Shown here in pieces: positions 50,211-60,304 of a stretch of 64,000 nucleotides of DNA. Position 1 is the first letter of the stretch. Each line of letters opens with the position of its first letter. Source of the DNA: Chlorobium phaeovibrioides (GTDB lineage Bacteria > Bacteroidota > Chlorobiia > Chlorobiales > Chlorobiaceae); contig NZ_RXYK01000010.1 in the NCBI RefSeq assembly GCF_003968655.1, positions 1 through 64,000 on the forward strand, read 5' to 3'. Both the position numbers and the translations under genes were made by a program. Below the pieces are notes generated by a model, which did no database searches, was not told where the DNA came from, and was given only the letters and a program-made list of their open reading frames with translations.

Positions 50211-51521
50211 TTATTTCTGGAGGAAGCGGAGCGAAATGGTTACCCCTTTGAGGTCGAATTTTTCACGAAGCCTGTTTTCCAGAAACTTCCGGAAATTAGT
50301 CTGGACAAGCTCCGGATTATTACAGAAAAATGCAAATACCGGCCAGGCGGCCTGAATCTGTGTCATGTATTTTATTTTCAGCTCCGTTCCGCCTTTAGAT
50401 GAGGGAGGGTTTGCGGCAAGCGCCTCTTCAAGGAAACGGTTGAGCGCGCTGGTGCTGATTTTTCTGGCCCTGTTGTCGCGGATTTCACGGGCGGTGTCAA
50501 TGGCCCGGTAGAGGTTCTTTTTTGTCAGGGCCGAGATGAAGAGTACCGGAACATAGGCGAGGTTGCCCATGTGCGAGCGGAGTGTGTCTTCGTACTGCTT
50601 GCTGGTTTTGGAGTCTTTTTCAATCAGGTCCCATTTGTTGACGAGGAGAAGCACGGCCCTTTTTCTCTCGGTGGCCATGTTGATGATCTTCAGATCCTGC
50701 TTCTCTATGCCGGGCCCGGCATCAATCATCACCATGACGACCTCGCATCGTTCTATGGCTTTCTCGCTGCGCAGGGAGCTGTAGTATTCTATGCCGGCGC
50801 TGATTTTGGTGCGTTTTCTCAGCCCCGCCGTATCAATAAGGAGGAAATCCTGCTGCTTTCGTGTGAATCGGGTATCAATTGCGTCACGGGTGGTTCCCGG
50901 AATGTCGGAAACTATCTGGCGATTGTTGCCGAGAAGGGCATTGACAAAACTTGATTTCCCGACATTCGGCCGACCGACAACCGCAAGGCGGATAGCTCCG
51001 TCCTCTTCCTGGTCTGCGTCTGACTCGGGCAGTTCAAGAAGAATGGCATCGAGCAGATCGGCAACGCCGCTGCCGTCTTTTGCCGATATGCACCAGGGCT
51101 CGGTATAGCCGGTGCTGACAAAGGATGCGGCCTCATAGGTAAGCTGCGGGGATTCAACCTTGTTGACAGCAAAGAAGACTGGTTTGTGGCTGAAGCGCTG
51201 CCGCAGCACTTTTGCAAGTTCCAGATCGTCATAGGAAAGGCCGGCGCGGGCGTCGGCAACAAAGACAACAATGTCGGCATCGTTGATGGCCGTCATTGTC
51301 TGTTCGAGCATGGCGTTGCTGATGACGCCGTCTTCAGGGGCATATCCTCCGGTATCCATCAGACGGAAGGCCCGGCCCTGCCAGAACCCTTCGGAAATAT
51401 GGCGGTCGCGGGTGACACCGGGAGTGCTGTCGACAATGGCTGCACGCTCCCTGAGTATGCGGTTGAAAAGGGTTGATTTTCCTACATTCGGACGGCCAAC
51501 CAGGGCAATGAGAGGTTTCAT
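50211..51521 (-). CDS. der: Ribosome-assembly GTPase Der (EngA)
   Basis: Der has two tandem GTPase domains and a KH-like tail and acts in maturation of the 50S subunit. Length is 436 aa. G1 motifs are GRPNVGKST (residues about 8-16) and GRPNVGKSS (about 181-189); G3 DTGG and DTAG and G4 NKVE and NKWD are visible. The KH-like domain covers about 350-436. It is first of the der-mrp-nfu run on this strand, 43 bases before mrp, and diverges from rplM. Confidence 0.97.
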   Translation of the reverse strand: MKPLIALVGRPNVGKSTLFNRILRERAAIVDSTPGVTRDRHISEGFWQGRAFRLMDTGGYAPEDGVISNAMLEQTMTAINDADIVVFVADARAGLSYDDLELAKVLRQRFSHKPVFFAVNKVESPQLTYEAASFVSTGYTEPWCISAKDGSGVADLLDAILLELPESDADQEEDGAIRLAVVGRPNVGKSSFVNALLGNNRQIVSDIPGTTRDAIDTRFTRKQQDFLLIDTAGLRKRTKISAGIEYYSSLRSEKAIERCEVVMVMIDAGPGIEKQDLKIINMATERKRAVLLLVNKWDLIEKDSKTSKQYEDTLRSHMGNLAYVPVLFISALTKKNLYRAIDTAREIRDNRARKISTSALNRFLEEALAANPPSSKGGTELKIKYMTQIQAAWPVFAFFCNNPELVQTNFRKFLENRLREKFDLKGVTISLRFLQK

Positions 51522-51579
51522 GGAAAGAGGTGTGAAGATGGAGATTCTCGCTCCCGGGAAATTCCTCAGGACGGAATGG

Positions 51580-51585
51580 TATAAT
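51580..51585 (+). promoter_or_regulatory. Probable -10 box (TATAAT) of the rplM-rpsI operon
   Basis: A perfect TATAAT lies 82 bases before the rplM ATG in the der-rplM divergent region. No consensus -35 hexamer is at the right distance. The rest of the 146-base region is A/T-rich and shows no gene. Confidence 0.45.
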
Positions 51586-51667
51586 TTGTAGAATTAAGTG
51601 AATTAATTTACATTGATAAACTTTATTTTTCGGAAAAGTCCAGTTAATCCATTGTTACAACACGAGC

Positions 51668-52117
51668 ATGAGCAAGACGCTAAGTTTTAAAACATATTCG
51701 GCAAAGCCAGGTGATGTCGAACGGAAGTGGTATGTCGTAGATGCCGAAGGCCAGATTTTGGGCAGAATGGCTGCTGAAATCGCAAAGGTCCTCAGGGGCA
51801 AGCACAAGCCTGAATTCACTCCCCACATCGATACCGGCGACTTCATTGTGGTGACCAATGCGGAAAAAGTTGCGCTCTCAGGCAAGAAGCTTGATGCCAA
51901 GGCTTATTTTTCGCACTCCCAGTATCCTGGCGGCGTGAAGTTCAACCATGTCAAGGATCTGCTCCGCAAAAAGCCGGAAAAAGTCATTGAGCATGCTGTA
52001 TGGGGAATGCTTCCTCACAACAATCTCGGCCGTCAGCTTTTCAAGAAGCTGAAGGTGTATCCTGGCGCGACGCATCCGCATGAATCGCAGTCGCCTATTG
52101 AAATGAAGGTAAATTAA
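51668..52117 (+). CDS. rplM: 50S ribosomal protein L13
   Basis: This 149-aa ribosomal protein has the hallmarks [41 protein letters not shown] and [18 protein letters not shown]. Length is usual. rpsI follows 21 bases later, the standard L13-S9 pair. Confidence 0.98.
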   Translation: MSKTLSFKTYSAKPGDVERKWYVVDAEGQILGRMAAEIAKVLRGKHKPEFTPHIDTGDFIVVTNAEKVALSGKKLDAKAYFSHSQYPGGVKFNHVKDLLRKKPEKVIEHAVWGMLPHNNLGRQLFKKLKVYPGATHPHESQSPIEMKVN

Positions 52118-52138
52118 AATCATATAACGCAAGAGGGA

Positions 52139-52528
52139 ATGAAAGAGGTTATCGATACCGTAGGACGCCGTAAGACCTCGGTGGCAAGAGTGTTCATGAC
52201 GCCGGGAAAAGGGCGTGTCATCATCAACAAGCTGCCGGCTGAAGAGTATTTCAAAGACGAGGTCAAGTGCCGTGTGGCTCTTCGTCCGCTGGTTCTTGCA
52301 GAAAAGACCGAGGACTTTGATATTAAAGTGAATGTGCATGGTGGCGGTATCAGCGGCCAGTCGGGCGCTGTCAGTCTTGCTATTGCTCGGGCTCTTGCGG
52401 AGACCGATGATTCGGTTCGTGCCGTTTTCAAGCCGGAACGCCTGCTTACCCGTGATCCGCGGATGGTTGAGCGCAAGAAGTTCGGCCGCAAGAAGGCCCG
52501 CAAGTCGTTCCAGTTCTCCAAACGCTGA
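52139..52528 (+). CDS. rpsI: 30S ribosomal protein S9
   Basis: This 129-aa protein has the [17 protein letters not shown] start, the [19 protein letters not shown] core and the basic C-terminus [18 protein letters not shown], whose last Arg/Lys residues contact tRNA in the ribosomal P site. It is co-transcribed with rplM. Confidence 0.98.
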   Translation: MKEVIDTVGRRKTSVARVFMTPGKGRVIINKLPAEEYFKDEVKCRVALRPLVLAEKTEDFDIKVNVHGGGISGQSGAVSLAIARALAETDDSVRAVFKPERLLTRDPRMVERKKFGRKKARKSFQFSKR

Positions 52529-52615
52529 TATTTGCGTTTCATCGCTTTTTCAGGACAACATCACTCATATCGTGCTGTTCCGGGGCGGTTCCCCCAAGAG
52601 AGTTTTCCGGCAGTG

Positions 52616-52634
52616 TCCGGCGCCCTGCGCCGGA
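52616..52634 (+). promoter_or_regulatory. GC-rich hairpin in the rpsB leader
   Basis: TCCGGCGC (52616-52623) pairs perfectly with GCGCCGGA (52627-52634) around a 3-nt loop, with no T-run after it. It lies 52 bases before the rpsB ATG, in the 158-base gap after rpsI. A ribosomal-protein leader element is a reasonable guess; it could also be a stability element. No gene is seen in this gap. Confidence 0.5.
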
Positions 52635-52686
52635 TTCCGGGAGGCAGGCATGATAGAAGAATCAACTAAACAGAAGGAAAATCACT

Positions 52687-53460
52687 ATGTCGTACTTTCA
52701 GCTTGAAGACATGCTCCGCGCCGGAGTCCATTTCGGACACCTTGCCCGCCGCTGGAGCCCGAAAATGAAGCCTTACATTTTCATGGAGAAGAACGGTGTC
52801 CACATCATCGATCTCCAGAAAACCCTTGTTCTTGCAGACAATGCGCTCAACGCACTTGATGCCATAGCCCAGACCGGGCGGGAAATCATGTTTGTCGGCA
52901 CCAAGAAACAGGCCAAAAATATTATTGCAGCAGAGGCCGAACGGGCCGGAATGCCTTATGTCTGCGAGCGCTGGCTCGGGGGCATGCTGACCAACTTCTC
53001 CACCATCCGCCAGAGCATTCGCCGCATGAATGCCATTGACCGTATGGAGACGGATGGTACCTATGACATGATCACCAAGAAAGAGCGTCTCATGCTCGGC
53101 CGTGAGCGCGAAAAGCTCATGAGGATTCTGGGCGGCATTGCCACCATGACCAGGATTCCCGCTGCCCTGTTCATTGTCGATATCAAAAAAGAGCATATTG
53201 CCATCAAGGAGGCCCGCTCGCTGGGTATTCCCATCTTCGCTATGGTTGATACCAACTGCGATCCCGATCTGGTGGATTATGTCATTCCTGCAAACGATGA
53301 CGCCATCCGCTCCATACAGCTTATGGTCAAGGCTGTCGCCGACACTATTGTCAATGCCCGCGCATTGAAGGTGGAGCAGGAGGTTCTGGCAAAGATGGAC
53401 GAGGCAGACGGCAGCGAGGCTGAGCCTGAGGCCCCTGCAGCGCCCGAATCCGCCGAGTAA
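52687..53460 (+). CDS. rpsB: 30S ribosomal protein S2
   Basis: This 257-aa S2 begins [20 protein letters not shown] and has [29 protein letters not shown] and the late [19 protein letters not shown] motif. The last 25 residues are acidic and Ala/Pro-rich. AGAAGGAAA precedes the ATG. It is first of the rpsB-tsf pair. Confidence 0.98.
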   Translation: MSYFQLEDMLRAGVHFGHLARRWSPKMKPYIFMEKNGVHIIDLQKTLVLADNALNALDAIAQTGREIMFVGTKKQAKNIIAAEAERAGMPYVCERWLGGMLTNFSTIRQSIRRMNAIDRMETDGTYDMITKKERLMLGREREKLMRILGGIATMTRIPAALFIVDIKKEHIAIKEARSLGIPIFAMVDTNCDPDLVDYVIPANDDAIRSIQLMVKAVADTIVNARALKVEQEVLAKMDEADGSEAEPEAPAAPESAE

Positions 53461-53497
53461 CTGTAACCAAATTAAAACTGAAGCGAAAGAAAAAGCA

Positions 53498-54364
53498 ATG
53501 AGTCAGATTTCAGCAAAGGATGTAAAAGATCTCCGCGATACGACGGGCGTTGGGATGATGGACTGCAAAAAGGCCCTTGAGGAAACAGGGGGCGATATGC
53601 AGAAAGCCGTTGAGTATCTACGAAAAAAAGGCGCTGCGCTTGCCGCAAAAAGAGCGGAGAAAGATGCCAGTGAGGGAATGATATGTATCAAGGTGGCGGA
53701 AGACCGCAAGGCCGGAGTTATTCTTGAGCTGAACTGTGAGACTGATTTTGTTGCACGGGGCGAGGTGTTTACCGGGTTTGCCGGTGCTCTCGGCCAGTTG
53801 GCTCTTGAGGGTTCGGCAGCTTCTGCCGGGGCTCTTCTCGGAATGACACTTTCCGCCGAATTCGGTGGAGAGAAGGTTGAGGATGCAATCAAAACCATGA
53901 CCGGAAAACTTGGCGAGAAGATTGAGCTGAAGCGTCTTGTTTTTTGTGACGCCGCTGATGGTCTCGTTGAGGCTTATGTTCATCCGGGAGCGCAGCTTGG
54001 CGCCATCATCCATATAGCTTCTGCCCAGCCGGACAGTGCAAGGGAGCTTGCCCGCGATCTTGCCATGCAGGTGGCTGCGGCTGCACCGATTGTTGTTGAC
54101 CGTTCAGCAGTTCCGGAGGAACTGATTGCAAAAGAGTCCGACATCTATCGCCAGCAGGCACTGGGCCAGGGCAAGAAGGAAGAGTTTGTTGACAGGATTG
54201 TCCAGGGCCGTATTGAAAAGTACTACCAGGAGGTGGTGCTTACTGAGCAGGCTTTCATAAAAGTCAATAATATGAAGGTTTCGGATGTTCTCGGCGAGTT
54301 CCGCAAGCAGCATGAGGCTGCGGTGGAGATCAGGGAATTTGTCCGCTATCAGTTGGGAGAGTAA
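53498..54364 (+). CDS. tsf: Elongation factor Ts
   Basis: This 288-aa nucleotide-exchange factor recycles EF-Tu. The N-terminal UBA-like domain with [18 protein letters not shown] and the core [10 protein letters not shown] motif are present. Length is usual. It follows rpsB by 37 bases and ends at a strong terminator. Confidence 0.98.
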   Translation: MSQISAKDVKDLRDTTGVGMMDCKKALEETGGDMQKAVEYLRKKGAALAAKRAEKDASEGMICIKVAEDRKAGVILELNCETDFVARGEVFTGFAGALGQLALEGSAASAGALLGMTLSAEFGGEKVEDAIKTMTGKLGEKIELKRLVFCDAADGLVEAYVHPGAQLGAIIHIASAQPDSARELARDLAMQVAAAAPIVVDRSAVPEELIAKESDIYRQQALGQGKKEEFVDRIVQGRIEKYYQEVVLTEQAFIKVNNMKVSDVLGEFRKQHEAAVEIREFVRYQLGE

Positions 54365-54370
54365 AGAAAA

Positions 54371-54398
54371 AAAGCCCCGTGTATCGGGGCTTTTTTTT
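54371..54398 (+). terminator. Rho-independent terminator of rpsB-tsf
   Basis: AAAGCCCCG (54371-54379) pairs with CGGGGCTTT (54385-54393) around a 5-nt loop, and the T-run continues to 54398. Confidence 0.95.
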
Positions 54399-54432
54399 CG
54401 TTCAATAATATTTTCTCACGGAGGATACGACT

Positions 54433-55143
54433 ATGCTGCAATACAAGCGCGTCTTGCTGAAACTCAGTGGCGAGGCTCTGGCGGGAGAGGACGGGTATGG
54501 CATCAACAGCCAGATGCTTGAGCGATATGCCGAGGAGGTCAAGGAGGCCCGTGCTATGGGTGCTGAAATAGCCCTCGTGATTGGTGGTGGAAATATCTTT
54601 CGCGGCGTTTCCGATGCGGCACGCAATATGGACAGGGTTCAGGCTGATTACATGGGAATGCTTGCAACTGTGATCAATTCCATTGCTTTTCAGGATGCCC
54701 TTGAACGGCAGGGCGTGTATACCCGGCTGCAGACCGCAATCAAAATGGAGGAGATGGCCGAGCCGTTCATTCGGAGACGGGCTATCCGGCATCTGGAAAA
54801 GGGGAGGGTTGTCATTTTCGGTGCAGGAACCGGTAACCCCTATTTCACTACCGATACGGCGGCTTCACTGCGGGCCATTGAAATTGAGGCTGATGTCATT
54901 GTGAAAGGGACCCGGGTTGATGGTATCTATGACTCCGACCCTGAGGAAAATCCGGGTGCAGAGTTTTTTTCCCAGATCTCCTACATTGATGTGATACGCA
55001 AGAACCTTCGCGTCATGGACATGACGGCCATTACGCTCTGCCGGGAGAATATTCTGCCAATCGTAGTCATGAACATGAATGAGCGGGGAAATCTGACCAG
55101 GCTGATCAGCGGCGAGAAGGTCGGTTCACTGGTTCATCCGTAA
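54433..55143 (+). CDS. pyrH: UMP kinase
   Basis: This 236-aa amino-acid-kinase-fold enzyme phosphorylates UMP to UDP. The motifs [45 protein letters not shown] and [12 protein letters not shown] are present. CGGAGGA gives a good ribosome-binding site for ATG 54433. The 3' end overlaps the convergent recX by 10 bases. Confidence 0.98.
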   Translation: MLQYKRVLLKLSGEALAGEDGYGINSQMLERYAEEVKEARAMGAEIALVIGGGNIFRGVSDAARNMDRVQADYMGMLATVINSIAFQDALERQGVYTRLQTAIKMEEMAEPFIRRRAIRHLEKGRVVIFGAGTGNPYFTTDTAASLRAIEIEADVIVKGTRVDGIYDSDPEENPGAEFFSQISYIDVIRKNLRVMDMTAITLCRENILPIVVMNMNERGNLTRLISGEKVGSLVHP

Positions 55144-55688
55144 TCCGCTTCATCGTCTGGCGGAGGTTCCTCTTCAGTCATCTCTTCACCCAGGCGCAAT
55201 GTTGCCTGCTGAATCTCCTGCCAGCCAAACCCCCGGTTGCGCAGGAAGATTTCAAGTTTCTTTTTGCGCACTGTAGGCGTGAAGCGCAAAAGGGCAGTCA
55301 TTTTCTTTTCTGCTGCAAGCACCGCCCCCTGCATGCCGTCATAGCTTTTGATCACCTCATCAATGATATCGTCAGCAACGCCTTTTTTACGGAGTTCGGC
55401 CTTCAGTTTCATGCTCCCTGCCGGTCTGCGTTTCAGCCGTCCTCTGATGAACTCTTCACTGAATGCACGGTCGTCAAGCACCCCTCTTTCCTTCAGTTTT
55501 TCCAGTACCTCCGCTGTGCCATTTTCCGGGCAGTTTTTTGAGAGGAGCTTCCTTTCAAGTTCGGCAATGCTGTGGTTGCGCAGACCAAGCAGTTTGAGTG
55601 CCAGCATCATTGTTTCGCCGGGTGTCGGCGGCTGTTTTACGGCTGTTTTCTCTGATTTCATTATGCTTTGAACAGTCTGGAGGTACAT
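55134..55688 (-). CDS. recX: Regulatory protein RecX
   Basis: RecX binds RecA filaments and limits recombination activity. The 184-aa protein has three-helix RecX repeats, with [41 protein letters not shown] and [15 protein letters not shown] as the signature stretches. The N-terminus is uncertain: the first ATG (55688) or the one ten codons later (55661) could serve. It overlaps the end of pyrH tail to tail. Confidence 0.88.
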   Translation of the reverse strand: MYLQTVQSIMKSEKTAVKQPPTPGETMMLALKLLGLRNHSIAELERKLLSKNCPENGTAEVLEKLKERGVLDDRAFSEEFIRGRLKRRPAGSMKLKAELRKKGVADDIIDEVIKSYDGMQGAVLAAEKKMTALLRFTPTVRKKKLEIFLRNRGFGWQEIQQATLRLGEEMTEEEPPPDDEADYG

Positions 55689-55739
55689 GGGTGTTGGTCG
55701 GCAACGCCTATGGGTAATGTAGAAGAATTATGGAATTTC

Positions 55740-55747
55740 GTATATTG
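55740..55747 (+). promoter_or_regulatory. Candidate extended -10 (GTATATTG) upstream of the aldolase/SDR gene
   Basis: GTATATTG lies 97 bases before the ATG at 55844. This is the same octamer as before gcvT and rfbA. No good -35 is seen. Confidence 0.45.
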
Positions 55748-55843
55748 AAAGCTGTAACTCTTTTTGCTGTCGTCGTTCACTAGGGCACGGTCGGATTCTT
55801 TAAAGTAGCGCTTGAAAGAAGAGCGTCATAATGACATTGCACA

Positions 55844-57961
55844 ATGCGGAATTTATGGAATGAGAGGGATTTTGAAGCAGCACTTGCAGGACAGCAAACA
55901 GACGGGAAGACTCCCCGTGAGCTTCTGGAAGTGGTGTATGCATCGAGACTTCTTGGTCGTGAGCATTCCCTTGTAATGCATGGTGGCGGCAACACTTCAG
56001 TGAAGTGCGAGCTTGGTGATATTATCGGCAACAGGGTGAATGTGATTTTCATCAAGGCGAGCGGAGTTGACCTTGCCGGCGTCGATTCACACGATTTCAC
56101 CCCCGTACGAATTGACCCCATGCAGAGACTTCAGCATCTCTACGCAACTGAAGAACGGCGCAGTATTGAGGATGTGCGGCGGTTTTCCACCCGGGAGTTC
56201 AAGAACTTTCTCTATCTGAATCTCTTTGATCTTACCGATCACATGGTGAGCCAGGCTCTGAGCCCGTCGATTGAGACACTTCTTCATGCGTTTCTTCCCC
56301 ATCGGTTCATTCTCCATACTCATTCAATGGCGTTGCTTACCCTTTCCAATCAGCCTGATGGAGAGGAGCTCTGCAGCAGTGCCCTGGGCGGGAATTTCGG
56401 TTCTGTGCCATACGCCAAACCGGGTCTTGAGCTTGCCAATTCAGCAGCAGCAGCCTATCAGCATGACCCTTCAATTGCCGGGCTGGTGCTTCATAAACAT
56501 GGGCTTGTTACTTTCGGGGAGAGTGCGCGGGAGGCTTACGACCGTATGATTGATGCGGTGACGGCTCTTGAGTCGCGTATTGCTGCAGCGCCCGAGAAGA
56601 CAATGGAGTCTGTGCGGCTTCCATCAGAACTTCTTTCTATGGAGGATGCTGCTCCCATTATCAGGGGTGCCTGCGTGCTTGAACGCACTCCCGGTTCGAA
56701 GGACTATGATCAGTTCATTCTGGATTTCCGGACATCACCCGAAATTCTCACTTATGTCAACTGCGCCAACCTTGTGGAACTTTCCCGCAGGGGCGCCATG
56801 ACGCCGGATTTCATTGTTCGCTCCAAGCATTGGCCGCTGGTGGTTCCCGCTCCGGACGCCGCTGATTCTGCAGGATTCAAGGCTTCAGTTCATAAGGCTG
56901 TAGAAGCCTATGCCACTGAGTATGCAGACTATTTTGCCGCCGGGAAAGCGGCTGTCGGCACAGATGTTTCCATGCTCGACCCTGTTCCGCGAGTGGTTCT
57001 GGTTCCCGGACTGGGTCTTTTTGGGGTCGGCAGGACGGCCCGTTCCGCTGCTGTGAATGCTGATATTGCGGCTGCCAGTGCAAGCGCCATTCTTGATGCT
57101 GAGTCTGTTGGTTCATTTGAGTCCATCACGGACGGGGAGGCGTTTGCCATTGAGTACTGGGAGATGGAGCAGGCGAAGATGCAGAAAGTCCGCCATGGTG
57201 AATTTGCCGGAAAGGTTGTACTGGTGAGCGGAGGTGCCGGCGGTATCGGGCTTGCCACTGCCAGGGCATTCCGGGAGAGAGGGGCTGAAATTGTGCTGCT
57301 CGATCTCCATCAGGATGCGCTTGATGGTGCTGCGGAGGAACTTGGCGGCGGGGTTCTCGCAATGACCTGCGATGTCACCCGGCGCAGTGATGTGCGTGCA
57401 GCCTTTGAGGGGGCCTGCCGTCGTTTTGGCGGGGTGGATATCATTGTTTCCAATGTGGGTGCTGCATTGCAGGGGCGTATCGGTGAGGTTTCCGATGAGG
57501 TGCTCCGTAAAAGTTTTGAGCTGAATTTCTTTTCGCACCAGTCTATGGCGCAGGAGGCGGTCAGGGTCATGAAGCTTCAGGGATCCGGAGGGGTGTTGCT
57601 GTTCAATGTTTCCAAACAGGCAGTAAACCCCGGGCCCGATTTCGGACCCTATGGTCTGCCGAAAGCGGCAACAATGTTTCTTGTCCGGCAGTATGCCCTT
57701 GACCATGGACGGGACGGCATCCGTGCAAACGGCATCAATGCTGATCGCATCCGCAGCGGCCTTCTGACCGCCGAAATGATTGATGCGCGCTCAAAGGCCC
57801 GTGGCCTGAGTGAAAAAGAGTATATGGCGGGCAATCTTCTGCAGCTGGAGGTGACCGCTGAAGATGTGGCAGAGGCTTTTGTGCATCTGGCGCTTGAAAA
57901 GAGGACGACAGGTGCAATTACGACGGTGGACGGCGGCAACATTGCGGCCGCTCTGCGGTGA
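55844..57961 (+). CDS. Class II aldolase / short-chain dehydrogenase fusion
   Basis: This 705-aa bifunctional protein joins an N-terminal class II (zinc) aldolase to a C-terminal Rossmann dehydrogenase, like the YuxG/RhaD-ADH fusions. The aldolase part holds HGGGNTSVK, the ligand pair HTHS and HKHGLVTFG. The dehydrogenase part holds VSGGAGGIGLATARAF (about residues 464-480) and the catalytic YxxxK as YGLPK (about 602-606). Class II aldolases split phosphorylated ketoses to DHAP plus an aldehyde; the dehydrogenase could oxidise or reduce the aldehyde. It heads the RuBisCO-like cluster. The true substrate is unknown. Confidence 0.88.
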   Translation: MRNLWNERDFEAALAGQQTDGKTPRELLEVVYASRLLGREHSLVMHGGGNTSVKCELGDIIGNRVNVIFIKASGVDLAGVDSHDFTPVRIDPMQRLQHLYATEERRSIEDVRRFSTREFKNFLYLNLFDLTDHMVSQALSPSIETLLHAFLPHRFILHTHSMALLTLSNQPDGEELCSSALGGNFGSVPYAKPGLELANSAAAAYQHDPSIAGLVLHKHGLVTFGESAREAYDRMIDAVTALESRIAAAPEKTMESVRLPSELLSMEDAAPIIRGACVLERTPGSKDYDQFILDFRTSPEILTYVNCANLVELSRRGAMTPDFIVRSKHWPLVVPAPDAADSAGFKASVHKAVEAYATEYADYFAAGKAAVGTDVSMLDPVPRVVLVPGLGLFGVGRTARSAAVNADIAAASASAILDAESVGSFESITDGEAFAIEYWEMEQAKMQKVRHGEFAGKVVLVSGGAGGIGLATARAFRERGAEIVLLDLHQDALDGAAEELGGGVLAMTCDVTRRSDVRAAFEGACRRFGGVDIIVSNVGAALQGRIGEVSDEVLRKSFELNFFSHQSMAQEAVRVMKLQGSGGVLLFNVSKQAVNPGPDFGPYGLPKAATMFLVRQYALDHGRDGIRANGINADRIRSGLLTAEMIDARSKARGLSEKEYMAGNLLQLEVTAEDVAEAFVHLALEKRTTGAITTVDGGNIAAALR

Positions 57962-58034
57962 GCATCAATGGCAGGTGTCCAGGAGAGAGTGTGTGAGATA
58001 GTGACAATACAACCCGAAACAGGAGGAGCGCAAC

Positions 58035-58916
58035 ATGGCTGAGTATGACAAGGACAAACAGGCCAAGGATTATTATACCGACATTCCGGTCAACACCCAC
58101 GGATTCTTTCTGAAGGGTGCTCACTCTCTTGATTGGGGAATGAAAAACCGCCTTTCACGGATTTTCCGTCCGGATACTGGCAAAACGGTCATGTTCGCAA
58201 TTGATCATGGTTATTTTCAGGGACCGACCACCGGCCTGGAACGCCCGGATGTGAATATTGTTCCCCTCATGCCGCATGCAGATGCAATCATGCTGACCCG
58301 CGGTATTCTCCGTACAACGGTTCCTCCTTCCCTCAATAAGGCGGTCGTGATGCGCTGCAGCGGCGGCCCGAGCATTCTCAAAGAACTTTCCGACGAGGAA
58401 CTTGCCGTTGATATTGAAGATGCAATCAGGATGAATGTTTCCGCCATTACCCTCCAGGTCTTCATTGGCGGGGAGTTTGAGACCCGTTCCATACACAATA
58501 TGACCAAGCTGATTGATATGGGTCTTCGTTACGGCATACCCACCATGGCGGTTACCGCCGTTGGCAAGGACATGGTCCGCGATGCGAAGTACTTCCGTCT
58601 TGCCTGCCGGATTTCCGCAGAGCTTGGCGCACAGATTGTGAAGACCTATTATGTGCCCGAAGATTTTGAGACCATTGTGGCTTCATGTCCGGTCCCGATT
58701 GTTATGGCGGGCGGCAAGAAACTGCCGGAACAGGAGGCTCTCACCATGTCGTGGAAGGCTATTCAGGAAGGCGCATCAGGTGTGGATATGGGCCGCAACA
58801 TTTTCCAGAGCGATGCTCCGCTGGCCATGATGAAGGCAGTCAATAAGGTGGTGCATGAGGGTCTGAACCCTTCAGAGGCATATGAGTATTTCAGTTCCAT
58901 CAGGGCGGATGGGTGA
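58035..58916 (+). CDS. LsrF-like class I aldolase/thiolase
   Basis: This 293-aa TIM-barrel protein resembles LsrF and the archaeal-type class I fructose-bisphosphate aldolase (DeoC/FbaB superfamily). The Schiff-base lysine is Lys203 in [13 protein letters not shown]. The phosphate-binding residues near IVMAGGKK and [10 protein letters not shown] are present. In LsrF the reaction is coenzyme A-dependent cleavage of a phosphorylated pentanedione. The substrate here is unknown. GGAGGAG before the ATG is a strong ribosome-binding site. It lies 73 bases after the fusion gene and precedes the RuBisCO-like gene. Confidence 0.88.
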   Translation: MAEYDKDKQAKDYYTDIPVNTHGFFLKGAHSLDWGMKNRLSRIFRPDTGKTVMFAIDHGYFQGPTTGLERPDVNIVPLMPHADAIMLTRGILRTTVPPSLNKAVVMRCSGGPSILKELSDEELAVDIEDAIRMNVSAITLQVFIGGEFETRSIHNMTKLIDMGLRYGIPTMAVTAVGKDMVRDAKYFRLACRISAELGAQIVKTYYVPEDFETIVASCPVPIVMAGGKKLPEQEALTMSWKAIQEGASGVDMGRNIFQSDAPLAMMKAVNKVVHEGLNPSEAYEYFSSIRADG

Positions 58917-58946
58917 AGAAGTGCACTGAATTTTATTAATGCCAAT

Positions 58947-58977
58947 CCCGAACAGTCCGGTTGCGGTACTGTTCGGG
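58947..58977 (+). terminator. Strong hairpin directly upstream of the RuBisCO-like gene
   Basis: CCCGAACAGT (58947-58956) pairs perfectly with ACTGTTCGGG (58968-58977); the loop can pair further (CCG with CGG). Few T residues follow. It lies 30 bases after the LsrF-like stop and 16 before the next ATG, so it may be a partial terminator or attenuator, or may affect ribosome access. Confidence 0.5.
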
Positions 58978-58993
58978 GTGATGATACTGTTTT

Positions 58994-60304
58994 ATGAACA
59001 CAACGGATGTCAAGGGTTTTTTTGCCTCCAGAGAGCAGCTTGAGATGGCTGATTACCTGACGCTGGAGTATTATGTGGAGTGTGTGGGAAATATTGACAC
59101 CGCGCTCGCGCATTTCTGCAGTGAGCAGTCAACGGCACAGTGGAGCCGGATAGGGTATGATGAGGATTTCAGGGTGCGATTCGGTGCGAAGGTGATTGAT
59201 CTTCATATTCTTGGCGAACGGGAACAGCTCAGTTATCCGGTGACACACTCGGAGAAGGGGACGATTCATGCCTGCCGTGTAACCATTGCCCATCCGCACC
59301 GGAATTTCGGGCCGAAACTTCCCAATCTCCTGACTGCGGTTTGTGGTGAGGGGGTGTTCTTCACTCCAGGTGTGCCCATTGTCAAGCTTCTTGACATCTC
59401 ATTTCCTGAATCCTATCTCCGGGAGTTCGACGGACCGAAATTCGGTATCGAGGGAATCCGTGATCTGCTTCAGGCTTATGACCGTCCGATCTTTTTGGGT
59501 GTGGTAAAGCCCAATATCGGGTTGAGCCCGGAGCATTTCGCCCACATTGCCGAAGAGAGCTGGATGGGTGGGCTGGATATTGCCAAAGATGACGAAATGC
59601 TTGCCGATGTTGAGTGGTCAACGCTTGCCGAGAGGTCGCGCCAGCTGGGTATTGCCCGCCAAAGGGCTGAAAAGGCCACGGGCGAACCCAAGGTGTATCT
59701 GGCCAACATTACCGATGAGGTTGACCGGATGAAGGAGCAGCATGATGTTGCCGTCAGAAATGGCGCCAATGCGCTTCTGGTCAACGCTCTGCCGGTTGGG
59801 CTGAGTGCCGTCAGGATGCTTGCAAAGTATACGCAGGTTCCTCTGATCGGCCATTTTCCCTTCATTGCTGCTTTCAGCCGGATGGAGAACTATGGGATTC
59901 ACTCACGGGTGATGACCAAGCTGCAGCGGCTTGCGGGGCTTGATTCCATCATTATGCCGGGATTCGGGAGCCGGATGATGACCCCTGAGGAGGAGGTGAA
60001 GGAGAATATTGCCGAGTGTCTTCAGGAGTTCGGCCATATCCGCCGCTCTCTGCCTGTTCCGGGCGGGAGTGATTCCGCTTTGACGCTGGAGACGGTATAT
60101 CGCAAGGTTGGATCGGTCGATTTCGGATTTGTTCCCGGACGGGGAATTTTCGGACATCCTCTTGGTCCGAAAGCTGGAGCCGCCAGTATCCGTCAGTCAT
60201 GGGAGGCCATTGAGCAGGGAACTTCTCTTGAAGCATACGCAGTTGGACGGCCTGAACTTGAGGCTATGCTTCCGTCGGGAAACGGAGGCAATGGGAAGGC
60301 TTGA
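58994..60304 (+). CDS. RuBisCO-like protein (form IV)
   Basis: This 436-aa protein is a RuBisCO homolog that should not fix carbon dioxide. The residue matching the carbamylated lysine is kept (Lys198 in GLDIAKDDE) with the metal ligands Asp200 and Glu201. Lys172 in [10 protein letters not shown] is kept, but the second lysine of that motif is Asn. Loop 6 lacks its lysine; Arg327 lies in [11 protein letters not shown]. These changes are typical of the green-sulfur-bacterial type, which in Chlorobaculum tepidum affects thiosulfate oxidation and stress response; its reaction is unknown, and an enolase/isomerase-type step is a guess. The ATG at 58994 has no Shine-Dalgarno. Its end overlaps the SDR start by 14 bases. 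Confidence 0.95.
   Translation: MNTTDVKGFFASREQLEMADYLTLEYYVECVGNIDTALAHFCSEQSTAQWSRIGYDEDFRVRFGAKVIDLHILGEREQLSYPVTHSEKGTIHACRVTIAHPHRNFGPKLPNLLTAVCGEGVFFTPGVPIVKLLDISFPESYLREFDGPKFGIEGIRDLLQAYDRPIFLGVVKPNIGLSPEHFAHIAEESWMGGLDIAKDDEMLADVEWSTLAERSRQLGIARQRAEKATGEPKVYLANITDEVDRMKEQHDVAVRNGANALLVNALPVGLSAVRMLAKYTQVPLIGHFPFIAAFSRMENYGIHSRVMTKLQRLAGLDSIIMPGFGSRMMTPEEEVKENIAECLQEFGHIRRSLPVPGGSDSALTLETVYRKVGSVDFGFVPGRGIFGHPLGPKAGAASIRQSWEAIEQGTSLEAYAVGRPELEAMLPSGNGGNGKA

Noticed and set aside
60108-60290. N-terminal extension of the SDR gene
   Set aside because: It lies wholly within the RuBisCO-like gene in another frame, and SDR proteins begin at the MGRLEGK position.
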